From contig CADBTG010000014.1 in assembly GCA_902797475.1 (NCBI GenBank), positions 1 through 5,267 of the forward strand: 5,267 nt of DNA, in the 5' to 3' direction. This stretch comes from an uncultured Lachnospiraceae bacterium. GTDB taxonomy: Bacteria > Bacillota > Clostridia > Lachnospirales > Lachnospiraceae. The translations under genes were made by a program, and so were the position numbers. A model generated the notes under the pieces. That model was not told the DNA's origin. It ran no database searches and was given only the letters and a program-made list of their open reading frames with translations. The number at the start of each line of letters is the position of its first letter. The stretch's first letter is position 1. Of this stretch, positions 1 to 5,267 are shown piece by piece.

Positions 1-105
1 GACGGAAACGTTTTTTGCGACAAGCGGAATCGTGCTAATCACTTCTTAAATATTGCTATTTTTCGGAAAAGAACATATTTGACGGAGGAAAGAGAAGATT
101 CCCCA

Positions 106-134
106 TTGTATCATCCTTTTGTTTTCGATATGAT
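106..134 (+). promoter_or_regulatory. Candidate sigma-A promoter of the GH120 gene
   Basis: A -35-like TTGTAT at 106-111 is followed, after 17 bases, by TATGAT at 129-134, one mismatch from the TATAAT consensus. The spacing is ideal and the -10 box is strong, but the -35 box matches only its TTG core. There is no TG extension before the -10 box. Transcription would start near 141, giving a 5' leader of about 70 bases before the GH120 start codon. The weak -35 would suit an activated promoter, but no activator site is recognised. This is a motif-based call only. Confidence 0.5.
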
Positions 135-158
135 AGATTCATAAGCTCTGACATCGGA

Positions 159-200
159 CCGTTTCGGGATGGCATTTTCCATAAACGGTTCAGAGAACCG
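159..200 (+). promoter_or_regulatory. Two overlapping, mutually exclusive leader hairpins
   Basis: Hairpin A pairs CCGTTT (159-164) with AAACGG (183-188) and ATGG (169-172) with CCAT (179-182), leaving CGGG bulged and a six-base loop. Hairpin B is a perfect six-base-pair stem, CGGTTC (186-191) with GAACCG (195-200), closed by AGA. They share bases 186-188, so both cannot form fully at once. Hairpin B ends at the first G of the ribosome binding site. The pairing is visible in the sequence. A role in translation control, or as a DNA operator, is inference, and stems this short could be chance. Confidence 0.3.
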
Positions 201-205
201 GGAGG
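200..205 (+). promoter_or_regulatory. Ribosome binding site of the GH120 gene
   Basis: GGGAGG lies seven bases before the ATG at 213, near-ideal spacing for a Firmicute Shine-Dalgarno site. It fixes that ATG as the start and agrees with the family, whose members begin with a short strand leading directly into the first beta-helix coil. Its first G is also the last base of the leader hairpin at 186-200. Confidence 0.85.
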
Positions 206-212
206 TATTTCT

Positions 213-2195
213 ATGATTTATTATGTGAATCAGAACGCGGCATGTGAAGGCGACGGCTCCAAGGCACGCCCCTTCAAGCGCATCGGGGATGCGGCAAGAA
301 TTGCAATGCCGGGCGACGAAGTAGTAGTGGCAAAGGGTGTTTACAGAGAGTACGTGAATCCGTTCAGAGGCGGCACGAAAGACGCAAGAATCGTGTACCG
401 CTCGGAGGAGCCGCTCGGCGCGGTCATTACGGGCGCGGAAGAGGTGAAAGGCTGGAAGAAGTATAAGCGGTATAAGAATGTCTGGACCGTTCGCATTCCG
501 AACGGAATCTTCGGCGATTACAACCCTTATACGACCGAGGTTTACGGTGACTGGTATTTTGCACCTGCCGTAAGACATACGGGTGCCGTATATCTGAATG
601 ACCGGATGCTGTATGAGACCGAGTCTTTGGAGGAGTGCATCGCGGGCGAGGTTTACACGCCTTCGTGGGAGCCGCAGTACTCGATTTATAAGTGGTACAG
701 CGAGCAGGAAGGCAACGAGACCGTTTTGTATGCGAACTTCCAGGGCGTAGACCCGAACAAAGAGAATGTCGAGATCAACGTAAGAAGACGCTGCTTCTTC
801 CCCGAAAAGACGGGCAGAGGCTACATTACCGTAAGCGGCTTTAACATTCAGAAGGCGGCTACGACCTGGGCGCCTCCGGCAGCTTTCCAGGACGGCATGG
901 TCGGCCCGCACTGGAGCAAGGGTTGGATTATTGAGGACTGTGAGATTTCGAACAGTAAGTGCTGCGGAATCTCCCTTGGCAAATACTATGACGCCGAGAA
1001 CGATCACTATTTCACGACAAAGCATATGAAGAGCCCGACGCAGATGGAAAGAGACGCCGTCTGCCGCGGACAGTATCACGGATGGCTGAAGGAGAGAGTT
1101 GGTTCCCATATCGTGCGGCGCTGCCACATCCATAACTGCGAGCAGACCGGCATCGTAGGCCGTATGGGCGCTGTATTCTCATTGATTGAAGACAACCACA
1201 TTCATCATATCAACAACATGCAGCAGCTCGGCGGCGCGGAGATTTCCGGCATCAAGCTGCATGCGGCAATCGACGTTGTGATGCGCAGAAACCACATTCA
1301 TCATTCCACGATGGGCATCTGGTGCGACTGGGAAGCACAGGGCACGCGAATCACGCAGAACCTGCTGCACGACAACCAGAGACCGGACTTCTGCACATGG
1401 GCAGAGGGCGGCATGGGCAGCCAGGATATCTTCGTTGAGGTCGGCCACGGCCCGACTTTGATTGATAACAACATTCTGCTTTCGAAGGCATCTTTGATGA
1501 TTGCGACCGAAAGCGTTGCGATGGTCCATAACCTTGTGCTCGGCGCATTCCTGAATGTCGGCGGCGGAACGGGACTTCGCTATACGCCTTATCATATCCG
1601 CCACAGGACCGAGGTTGCCGGCTTTATGACGATTCTGCACGGCGACGACCGCTTCTACAACAACATCTTCGTGCAGAAGTATCCGATCATCGTTGACAAG
1701 GAGACCGGCGAGAAGAAGGAGAAGGATTCGCTTGTCGGAACCTGGCAGTTTGACGATTATCCGACTTACGAGGAATGGATTCCGAACTTTGAGCTTGACA
1801 ACCCGAAGCCGAGCATGATGAAGCTTGCCCAGTGGCATGAGAAAGAGCATCTGCCTGTATGGGCAGCCGGTAATGCCTACCTCGGCGGCGCGAAGAAATG
1901 GAAGAAGGAAACCAACTGCTTCGTTGATGAAAAAGCTGAAGTTAAGGTGGAACTTAAGGAGAAGAACGGTAAGATTTTCCTCGAGACCAATGTGTATGAC
2001 ATCATAAAGGATTATACGAACGGCATCATTGACAGCGACACGCTCGGCAAGGCATTCCAGCCCGAACAGCGTTTCGAAAATCCGGACGGATCCCTGATTC
2101 GCTTCGACCGTGACTATTTCGGCGATACGAGAGGAATCAATGCGCTTCCCGGACCGTTCGTTTCAAAGGACAGCATCAAGAAGAACGTATATTGA
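213..2195 (+). CDS. GH120 beta-xylosidase (parallel beta-helix)
   Basis: Predicted cytoplasmic exo-acting beta-xylosidase that releases xylose from the non-reducing end of xylo-oligosaccharides with retention of configuration. The 660-residue protein follows the Thermoanaerobacterium saccharolyticum GH120 enzyme XylC (about 640 residues, recalled from memory) along its length. Shared landmarks are GDW around W114, WAPP at 219-222, HWSKGWIIED at 233-242, GIKLHAAID at 346-354, DWEAQGTR at 372-379, FVEVGHGP from 407 and a TEVAGF block further on. D372 aligns with the reported nucleophile D382, and E409 with the acid/base E405. Histidine- and asparagine-rich repeats (NHIHH and similar) mark beta-helix coils, and the early part should also contain the family's outer beta-sandwich. 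There is no signal peptide or membrane segment. Fourteen residues (391-404) are inserted between the catalytic residues. The gene has its own promoter candidate and terminator and converges with the GH51 gene. The family call is firm, while the exact substrate is inferred. Confidence 0.93.
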   Translation: MIYYVNQNAACEGDGSKARPFKRIGDAARIAMPGDEVVVAKGVYREYVNPFRGGTKDARIVYRSEEPLGAVITGAEEVKGWKKYKRYKNVWTVRIPNGIFGDYNPYTTEVYGDWYFAPAVRHTGAVYLNDRMLYETESLEECIAGEVYTPSWEPQYSIYKWYSEQEGNETVLYANFQGVDPNKENVEINVRRRCFFPEKTGRGYITVSGFNIQKAATTWAPPAAFQDGMVGPHWSKGWIIEDCEISNSKCCGISLGKYYDAENDHYFTTKHMKSPTQMERDAVCRGQYHGWLKERVGSHIVRRCHIHNCEQTGIVGRMGAVFSLIEDNHIHHINNMQQLGGAEISGIKLHAAIDVVMRRNHIHHSTMGIWCDWEAQGTRITQNLLHDNQRPDFCTWAEGGMGSQDIFVEVGHGPTLIDNNILLSKASLMIATESVAMVHNLVLGAFLNVGGGTGLRYTPYHIRHRTEVAGFMTILHGDDRFYNNIFVQKYPIIVDKETGEKKEKDSLVGTWQFDDYPTYEEWIPNFELDNPKPSMMKLAQWHEKEHLPVWAAGNAYLGGAKKWKKETNCFVDEKAEVKVELKEKNGKIFLETNVYDIIKDYTNGIIDSDTLGKAFQPEQRFENPDGSLIRFDRDYFGDTRGINALPGPFVSKDSIKKNVY

Positions 2196-2208
2196 TTACG
2201 GAATGCAG

Positions 2209-2245
2209 AAAACCCCGGACATCTTCCGATGTCCGGGGTTTTTTT
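2209..2245 (+). terminator. Intrinsic terminator between convergent GH120 and GH51 genes
   Basis: A perfect 15-base-pair stem, 2209-2223 with 2228-2242, surrounds a TTCC loop. It has a CCCCGG core and is followed by seven T's (2239-2245). It starts 13 bases after the GH120 stop codon, so it clearly terminates that transcript. On the minus strand the same stem is followed by only four T's, so it probably also ends the GH51 transcript, whose stop codon is 16 bases away, though less efficiently. Confidence 0.95.
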
Positions 2246-2260
2246 GACAAATGCTATGTC

Positions 2261-3859
2261 TTATTTCTCCAGAACCAAAACGTTGAAGGAAAGGGGCTTC
2301 ACGTGCGTTGTAAGAACGCCTGCCTTAACGGCTGCCTCTTTATTCTCGACGGGAACGAACAGCTCATCGTTTCCGAAACGGCTCTTCAGATCGGGATCGT
2401 CGCAGGCGATTTCGAGGTGCGTGCACTTCGTGTAGCCCTTGAAGCCCTTCGCATCAAGATTGATCGCATAATCGTCCTTTTCGTTACGGTTGATGACGAA
2501 GACGGCAAGACGGTTGTTCTCGCGGTCCCAGGCACAGGCGCTGTCGATGTAGTTAAGACCCTGCTTGCCGGTGTATTGCGAGGTATCGTCGATGGCATAG
2601 CCCGGGATGTCGAACGTCTCGGAATCCACGCTTACCTGCATCGAAGTACCCTTCGCATACTGAAGCATCGACATGAATGCATAGTGCGAAGCAGAGCGCC
2701 ATACATGGTCATGGTTTGCGGAGCAGAGCGCTCCGAGACCACCGGTCATGCAGCCGATCTTGACACGGTCCGCGTGACGCAGAAGAGCAAGCTGAATCGA
2801 AGCCATCGAAAGCATATGGATGCGGTCTCCGCCGGGCCATTCGCGGTCGGGCATCTTATCGGGATCGTGAAGGATATATTTCCGCTCCGGATTGAAACGG
2901 TAGTGGGAGCGCGTCATGTTGTAGCGGCCCCAGCCGGGATTTAACGGAGCGTTCGGACGAATCATTCCGCCGTACTCGTCGAAGGAAATCATGATCTTCT
3001 TCGGGGAGCGGTGCTTACTCTGCACATAGTCGCACATTGCGGTAAGCGTATTGATGAAGTCCTCATAATACTCGGCACCGCCGAGAAGGGAGAGCACGTC
3101 TCCGGGAGGCGCTGCATGGTAATGGTGAACGGAAAGAAGGTCCACGGCATCGTAGCACACATCCAGTGCCTTCTCATCCCATTCCGGAAAATGTTCCATG
3201 AACGGAGCGGAGGAGCCGCAAACGCCGACCTCGATCGAGGCATCGATCCATTTCATGGCCTTGGCGGTCTCATTTACCATCACGCCGTAGCCGAACGGGT
3301 CCTTGTCCCAGCTGCCGAGCTGCCAGGGGCCGTCCATTTCGTTTCCGAGATACCATGTCTTGACGCCGTACGGCTTCTCATGGCCGTTCTTGCGGCGCAG
3401 GTCGGACCAGTAGGTGCCGCCCTCGTGGTTCGTATATTCAATCAGATCCATCGCATCCTGCGTGCGTCCGGTTCCCATGTTGACCGTATAAAGGGGTTCC
3501 GTTCCGACCTTTTCCGCCCACTGCAGATACTCGTCATGACCGACCTCGTTTGTAATGTACTGATACCAGGCCGGATCAAGATGAACCTTTCTTTCGGACT
3601 TCGGGCCGATGGAATCCTTCCACTGCCATGCCGAAACGAAATTGCCGCCGGGAAGACGTACTGCCGGAAGACCGGTCTTTTTGAGTGCATTGATGAAGTC
3701 CGTGCGGAAGCCCTGTTCGTCCGCTGTCGGGTGCTTCGGGTTGAACATCGTGCCGTTCACCATCGTACCGATGGGCTCAAGAAAAGCAGAGAACAGCCGG
3801 TTTGAGATTTCCCCGATCTCAAAATTCGGATGCACGGTGACGGTTGCTTTTTTCGCCAT
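2261..3859 (-). CDS. abfA: GH51 alpha-L-arabinofuranosidase, divergent active site
   Basis: Predicted retaining alpha-L-arabinofuranosidase that removes arabinofuranosyl groups from arabinoxylan or arabinan oligosaccharides, in the cytoplasm since no signal peptide is present. Family GH51 is clear from E28, the RLPGGNF motif at 68-74, the acid/base motif GNEMDGPWQ at 172-180 (N173, E174), CGSS at 214-217, the HHY segment ending at Y247, the nucleophile motif SFDE at 292-295 (E295) and HADRVKI at 362-368. A catalytic barrel is followed by a C-terminal beta-sandwich from roughly residue 400. At 532 residues it is about 30 longer than Geobacillus AbfA. Much of the excess lies in a loop after the nucleophile, where the usual WNVWY is replaced by YGGMI. 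The AbfA Gln351 position reads Gly373. These changes could alter specificity, so the arabinofuranosidase label is likely, not proven. The start is fixed by GGAGG eight bases upstream. It probably follows the MATE gene in one transcript. Confidence 0.92.
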   Translation of the reverse strand: MAKKATVTVHPNFEIGEISNRLFSAFLEPIGTMVNGTMFNPKHPTADEQGFRTDFINALKKTGLPAVRLPGGNFVSAWQWKDSIGPKSERKVHLDPAWYQYITNEVGHDEYLQWAEKVGTEPLYTVNMGTGRTQDAMDLIEYTNHEGGTYWSDLRRKNGHEKPYGVKTWYLGNEMDGPWQLGSWDKDPFGYGVMVNETAKAMKWIDASIEVGVCGSSAPFMEHFPEWDEKALDVCYDAVDLLSVHHYHAAPPGDVLSLLGGAEYYEDFINTLTAMCDYVQSKHRSPKKIMISFDEYGGMIRPNAPLNPGWGRYNMTRSHYRFNPERKYILHDPDKMPDREWPGGDRIHMLSMASIQLALLRHADRVKIGCMTGGLGALCSANHDHVWRSASHYAFMSMLQYAKGTSMQVSVDSETFDIPGYAIDDTSQYTGKQGLNYIDSACAWDRENNRLAVFVINRNEKDDYAINLDAKGFKGYTKCTHLEIACDDPDLKSRFGNDELFVPVENKEAAVKAGVLTTHVKPLSFNVLVLEK

Positions 3860-3867
3860 AAGTGAAT

Positions 3868-3873
3868 ACCTCC
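3868..3873 (-). promoter_or_regulatory. Ribosome binding site of the GH51 gene
   Basis: On the minus strand GGAGGT lies eight bases before the ATG at 3859, supporting that start. Its surroundings resemble the GH120 start region: both genes have ATAAACGG shortly upstream and GGAGGTATT at the site itself. Confidence 0.85.
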
Positions 3874-3883
3874 GTTTATTGAT

Positions 3884-3910
3884 AGCCTTCCGTTACGCGT
3901 TCGGAAGGCT
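3884..3910. repeat. Inverted repeat before the GH51 gene
   Basis: AGCCTTCCG (3884-3892) and CGGAAGGCT (3902-3910) form a perfect nine-base-pair stem around a nine-base loop containing the palindrome ACGCGT. Neither strand has a T-run after it, so it is not a standard intrinsic terminator. It lies about 10 bases upstream of the GH51 ribosome binding site. It could be an operator, a transcript-processing or stabilising hairpin, or a weak attenuator between MATE and GH51. The structure is certain, its role is not. Confidence 0.6.
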
Positions 3911-3912
3911 TA

Positions 3913-3935
3913 TTCAAACCGCTTTTGCGGTTGAA
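3913..3935. repeat. Small hairpin just after the MATE gene
   Basis: TTC (3913-3915) and AACCGC (3917-3922) pair with GCGGTT (3927-3932) and GAA (3933-3935), leaving one bulged A and a TTTT loop (AAAA on the minus-strand transcript). It begins 12 bases after the MATE stop codon. In that direction no T-run follows, so termination would be weak, and read-through into the GH51 gene is plausible. No clear promoter was found in the 88-base gap, which also supports co-transcription. Confidence 0.45.
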
Positions 3936-3947
3936 GTCACTGTATTA

Positions 3948-5267
3948 TCACGCCTTTTCGGGAGCCTTCATAATTTCGGTTCCCGTGGAAATCCGTTTGA
4001 TCCATCGCTCGCTCTTCAGGCGGAAATAGCACCAGAAGGCCTTTACGATCTGGTCGGACTTGAGGCAGATGTAAATCCAGAACGGATCAAGTTTCAGCCA
4101 GAAGCCTGCGGCGATGCCGAGCGGAAGGGCGATTGCCCAAAGAAATACGTTGTCCATCAGCATCAGCATCTTCGTGTCGCCGCCGCCCCGCAGCACACCC
4201 TTGGTCATGATGCTGTTCGTGGCCTGGAAAAGCATGATTAAGCTGATGGCAATCATGAGACGGTTGGCAAGCGCTTTCGTGGACCGGCTGACATCGTAGC
4301 CGTTGATGACCGAAGACTTGATGATCAGGATGATGGCAGCAGCAAGGATTCCGAGCGCAAGCCCGAGCCCGAAGAACATCCAGCCCTGCTTCATCGTCTT
4401 CTTGCGGTCGCCCTGTCCGAGCGTCTGACCGGTTACAATCGCGCCGGCCTGACATACGCCCTGGATGCCGACGGTGCTCATCTGCTGCGTGACGGCCGTG
4501 ATGGCATTTGCCGATGTGAATTCGGAGCCGAGACGTCCGATGACCATCATGACAGAGTTGTTTCCGAGTGCCAGAATGCCGTCGCTGATGAGAACCGGAA
4601 TGCTGATCCGGATATATTCGCGAAGCAGCGTGCCGGTCTTCATGAACATGTCTTTGATGCGGAAACGGATGCGCTTGTCGACGACAAGAAGGTATCCGAC
4701 AATCATGACGGCTTCGAAGATTCGGGCAATCAGAGTGCCGAGCGCAGCCCCTTTAACCTCCAAGCGCGGCGCACCGAAGTGGCCGAAGATAAATGTATAG
4801 TTCGCGACCAAATTGACCACGAGCGCGCCGATGGAAACGAAGAGCGGGAACAGTGCCTGTCCGACGCTTCGAAGGACAATCGTAACGGTCAGCGAGGTGC
4901 CGAGGAAGAAATAGGTGACAACCGAGTAGCGAAGATAATCCTCGCCGCGCCGCAACACTTCGTTGACGGCTCTGAGTTCTTCCCCGCTTGTGCCTTTCTT
5001 CGCGTACATATTCATGATGACATCCGGCATGATGTAGGTTGCAACGGCGAAGAGGGTTGCCAGAAGAAGCGTCAGGCGGAGCATCAGGCAGATCGTCTGC
5101 TTGAGCGCGTGCGTTGCGCTTCCGTCCTCGTCGCCCTTCTGCTTCATGCCCCAATAGCGGGACACGAGAACCGAAGCGCCCATGCCGAGGCCCATGCAGA
5201 AAATGTGATAGATGCCGATGAACGTGTTGGCCTGCGAGACGGCGGTTAATGACTGCTCGCTGATCCA
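3948..5267 (-). CDS. MATE-family efflux transporter, N-terminus cut by window edge
   Basis: Inner-membrane antiporter of the multidrug and toxic compound extrusion family, which exports cationic or other small molecules using a sodium or proton gradient. The visible 439 residues stay open to the right edge, so the ATG at 5195 is internal: GLGMGASVLVSRYWG after it is a conserved segment normally some 60 residues into MATE proteins, and in-frame coding (ISEQSLTAVSQANTFIG) precedes it. Roughly 35-40 residues including the first helix are probably missing. Eleven hydrophobic segments, read as helices 2 to 12, are visible in two bundles joined by a basic linker (KRIRFRIKDM). Family hallmarks are LRSVGQALFP with GAALGT in the first bundle, and SIMTKGVLRGGGDTK in the second. 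A basic tail ends the protein. Its substrate cannot be read from sequence. It lies 88 bases upstream of the GH51 gene on the same strand. Confidence 0.93.
   Translation of the reverse strand, partial: WISEQSLTAVSQANTFIGIYHIFCMGLGMGASVLVSRYWGMKQKGDEDGSATHALKQTICLMLRLTLLLATLFAVATYIMPDVIMNMYAKKGTSGEELRAVNEVLRRGEDYLRYSVVTYFFLGTSLTVTIVLRSVGQALFPLFVSIGALVVNLVANYTFIFGHFGAPRLEVKGAALGTLIARIFEAVMIVGYLLVVDKRIRFRIKDMFMKTGTLLREYIRISIPVLISDGILALGNNSVMMVIGRLGSEFTSANAITAVTQQMSTVGIQGVCQAGAIVTGQTLGQGDRKKTMKQGWMFFGLGLALGILAAAIILIIKSSVINGYDVSRSTKALANRLMIAISLIMLFQATNSIMTKGVLRGGGDTKMLMLMDNVFLWAIALPLGIAAGFWLKLDPFWIYICLKSDQIVKAFWCYFRLKSERWIKRISTGTEIMKAPEKA

Larger units (their letters stand above)
1..212. other. Non-coding leader region left of the GH120 gene
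   Basis: No convincing gene is seen here. It is visibly more A+T-rich than the coding regions, as expected of a regulatory region. Besides the promoter and leader hairpins listed separately, it holds AAACGTTT (6-13), a perfect palindrome of the sort found in LacI-family operators, and a short inverted repeat AAATA-TTGC-TATTT (48-61). Frame 1 is open from the left edge to a TAA at 142-144, but its translation resembles nothing I know. The end of an upstream gene could lie in the first 50 bases, since frames 2 and 3 stop at 47-49 and 36-38. Confidence 0.5.

Noticed and set aside
3..16. CcpA cre-like site around AAACGTTT
   Set aside because: Against the cre consensus TGWAARCGYTWNCW it has three mismatches, including the outer T and C. 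It is also over 100 bases upstream of the proposed promoter, so it is too weak to annotate.
79..114. Alternative promoter with TTGACG at 79-84
   Set aside because: The -35 box is good, but no acceptable -10 box lies 16-18 bases downstream. TATCAT at 109-114 is 24 bases away.
1..144. Frame 1 open from the left edge to a TAA at 142-144, possibly the tail of an upstream gene
   Set aside because: The translation matches nothing I know, the stretch is A+T-rich like a regulatory region, and it would overlap the best promoter. It cannot be excluded without sequence to the left.
111..1133. Long minus-strand open frame (340 codons) opposite the GH120 gene
   Set aside because: It lies antisense to a clearly conserved enzyme, its translation resembles no family, and it would run through the GH120 promoter and leader. 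Codon bias in the real gene explains it.
1179..1850. Minus-strand open frame of 223 codons inside the GH120 gene
   Set aside because: Antisense to strongly conserved beta-helix coding sequence, with no recognisable domain.
2192..2944. Plus-strand open frame of 250 codons starting at the end of the GH120 gene
   Set aside because: It crosses the strong terminator, has no ribosome binding site, and is antisense to the GH51 catalytic and C-terminal domains.
3011..4241. Plus-strand open frames at 3011-3805 and 3609-4241
   Set aside because: Both are antisense to GH51 and MATE coding sequence, with no family resemblance. They are shadows of codon use.
4753..5267. MATE protein starting at the ATG at 5195
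   Set aside because: Coding sequence typical of the family continues in frame upstream to the window edge, so this ATG is an internal methionine.

Overview
The window looks like a carbohydrate-utilisation segment from a Gram-positive, Clostridia-type bacterium, plausibly a gut or rumen Lachnospiraceae-like Firmicute. This is an inference from three things: strong GGAGG ribosome binding sites, a sigma-A-like promoter, and enzymes resembling Thermoanaerobacterium and Geobacillus proteins. Base composition is moderately G+C-rich, and no taxonomic marker gene is present.

Layout: positions 1-212 are a non-coding leader with a candidate promoter and two small, mutually exclusive hairpins. Positions 213-2195 (+) encode a complete 660-residue glycoside hydrolase family 120 (GH120) beta-xylosidase with a parallel beta-helix fold. 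A strong intrinsic terminator at 2209-2245 lies between this gene and its convergent neighbour. Positions 2261-3859 (-) encode a complete 532-residue family GH51 enzyme, probably an alpha-L-arabinofuranosidase. An 88-base spacer with two inverted repeats precedes it. Positions 3948-5267 (-) hold a MATE-family multidrug/cation antiporter whose N-terminus runs off the right edge. The MATE and GH51 genes point the same way and may be co-transcribed, with MATE first.

How they fit together: neither glycosidase has a signal peptide, so both should act in the cytoplasm on imported short (arabino)xylo-oligosaccharides. The GH51 enzyme would remove arabinose side groups and the GH120 enzyme would cut xylose from the xylan backbone. 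The MATE transporter is not a known part of that pathway and may simply be a neighbour or may export a by-product.

The most unusual points are in the active sites. The GH51 enzyme keeps both catalytic glutamates but lacks the usual W-N-V-W-Y stretch after the nucleophile, appears to lack a sugar-contacting Gln, and has a loop about 20 residues longer than the Geobacillus AbfA. The GH120 enzyme carries a 14-residue insertion between its two catalytic residues relative to the Thermoanaerobacterium enzyme. I found no CRISPR array, tRNA, rRNA, insertion sequence or defence system.
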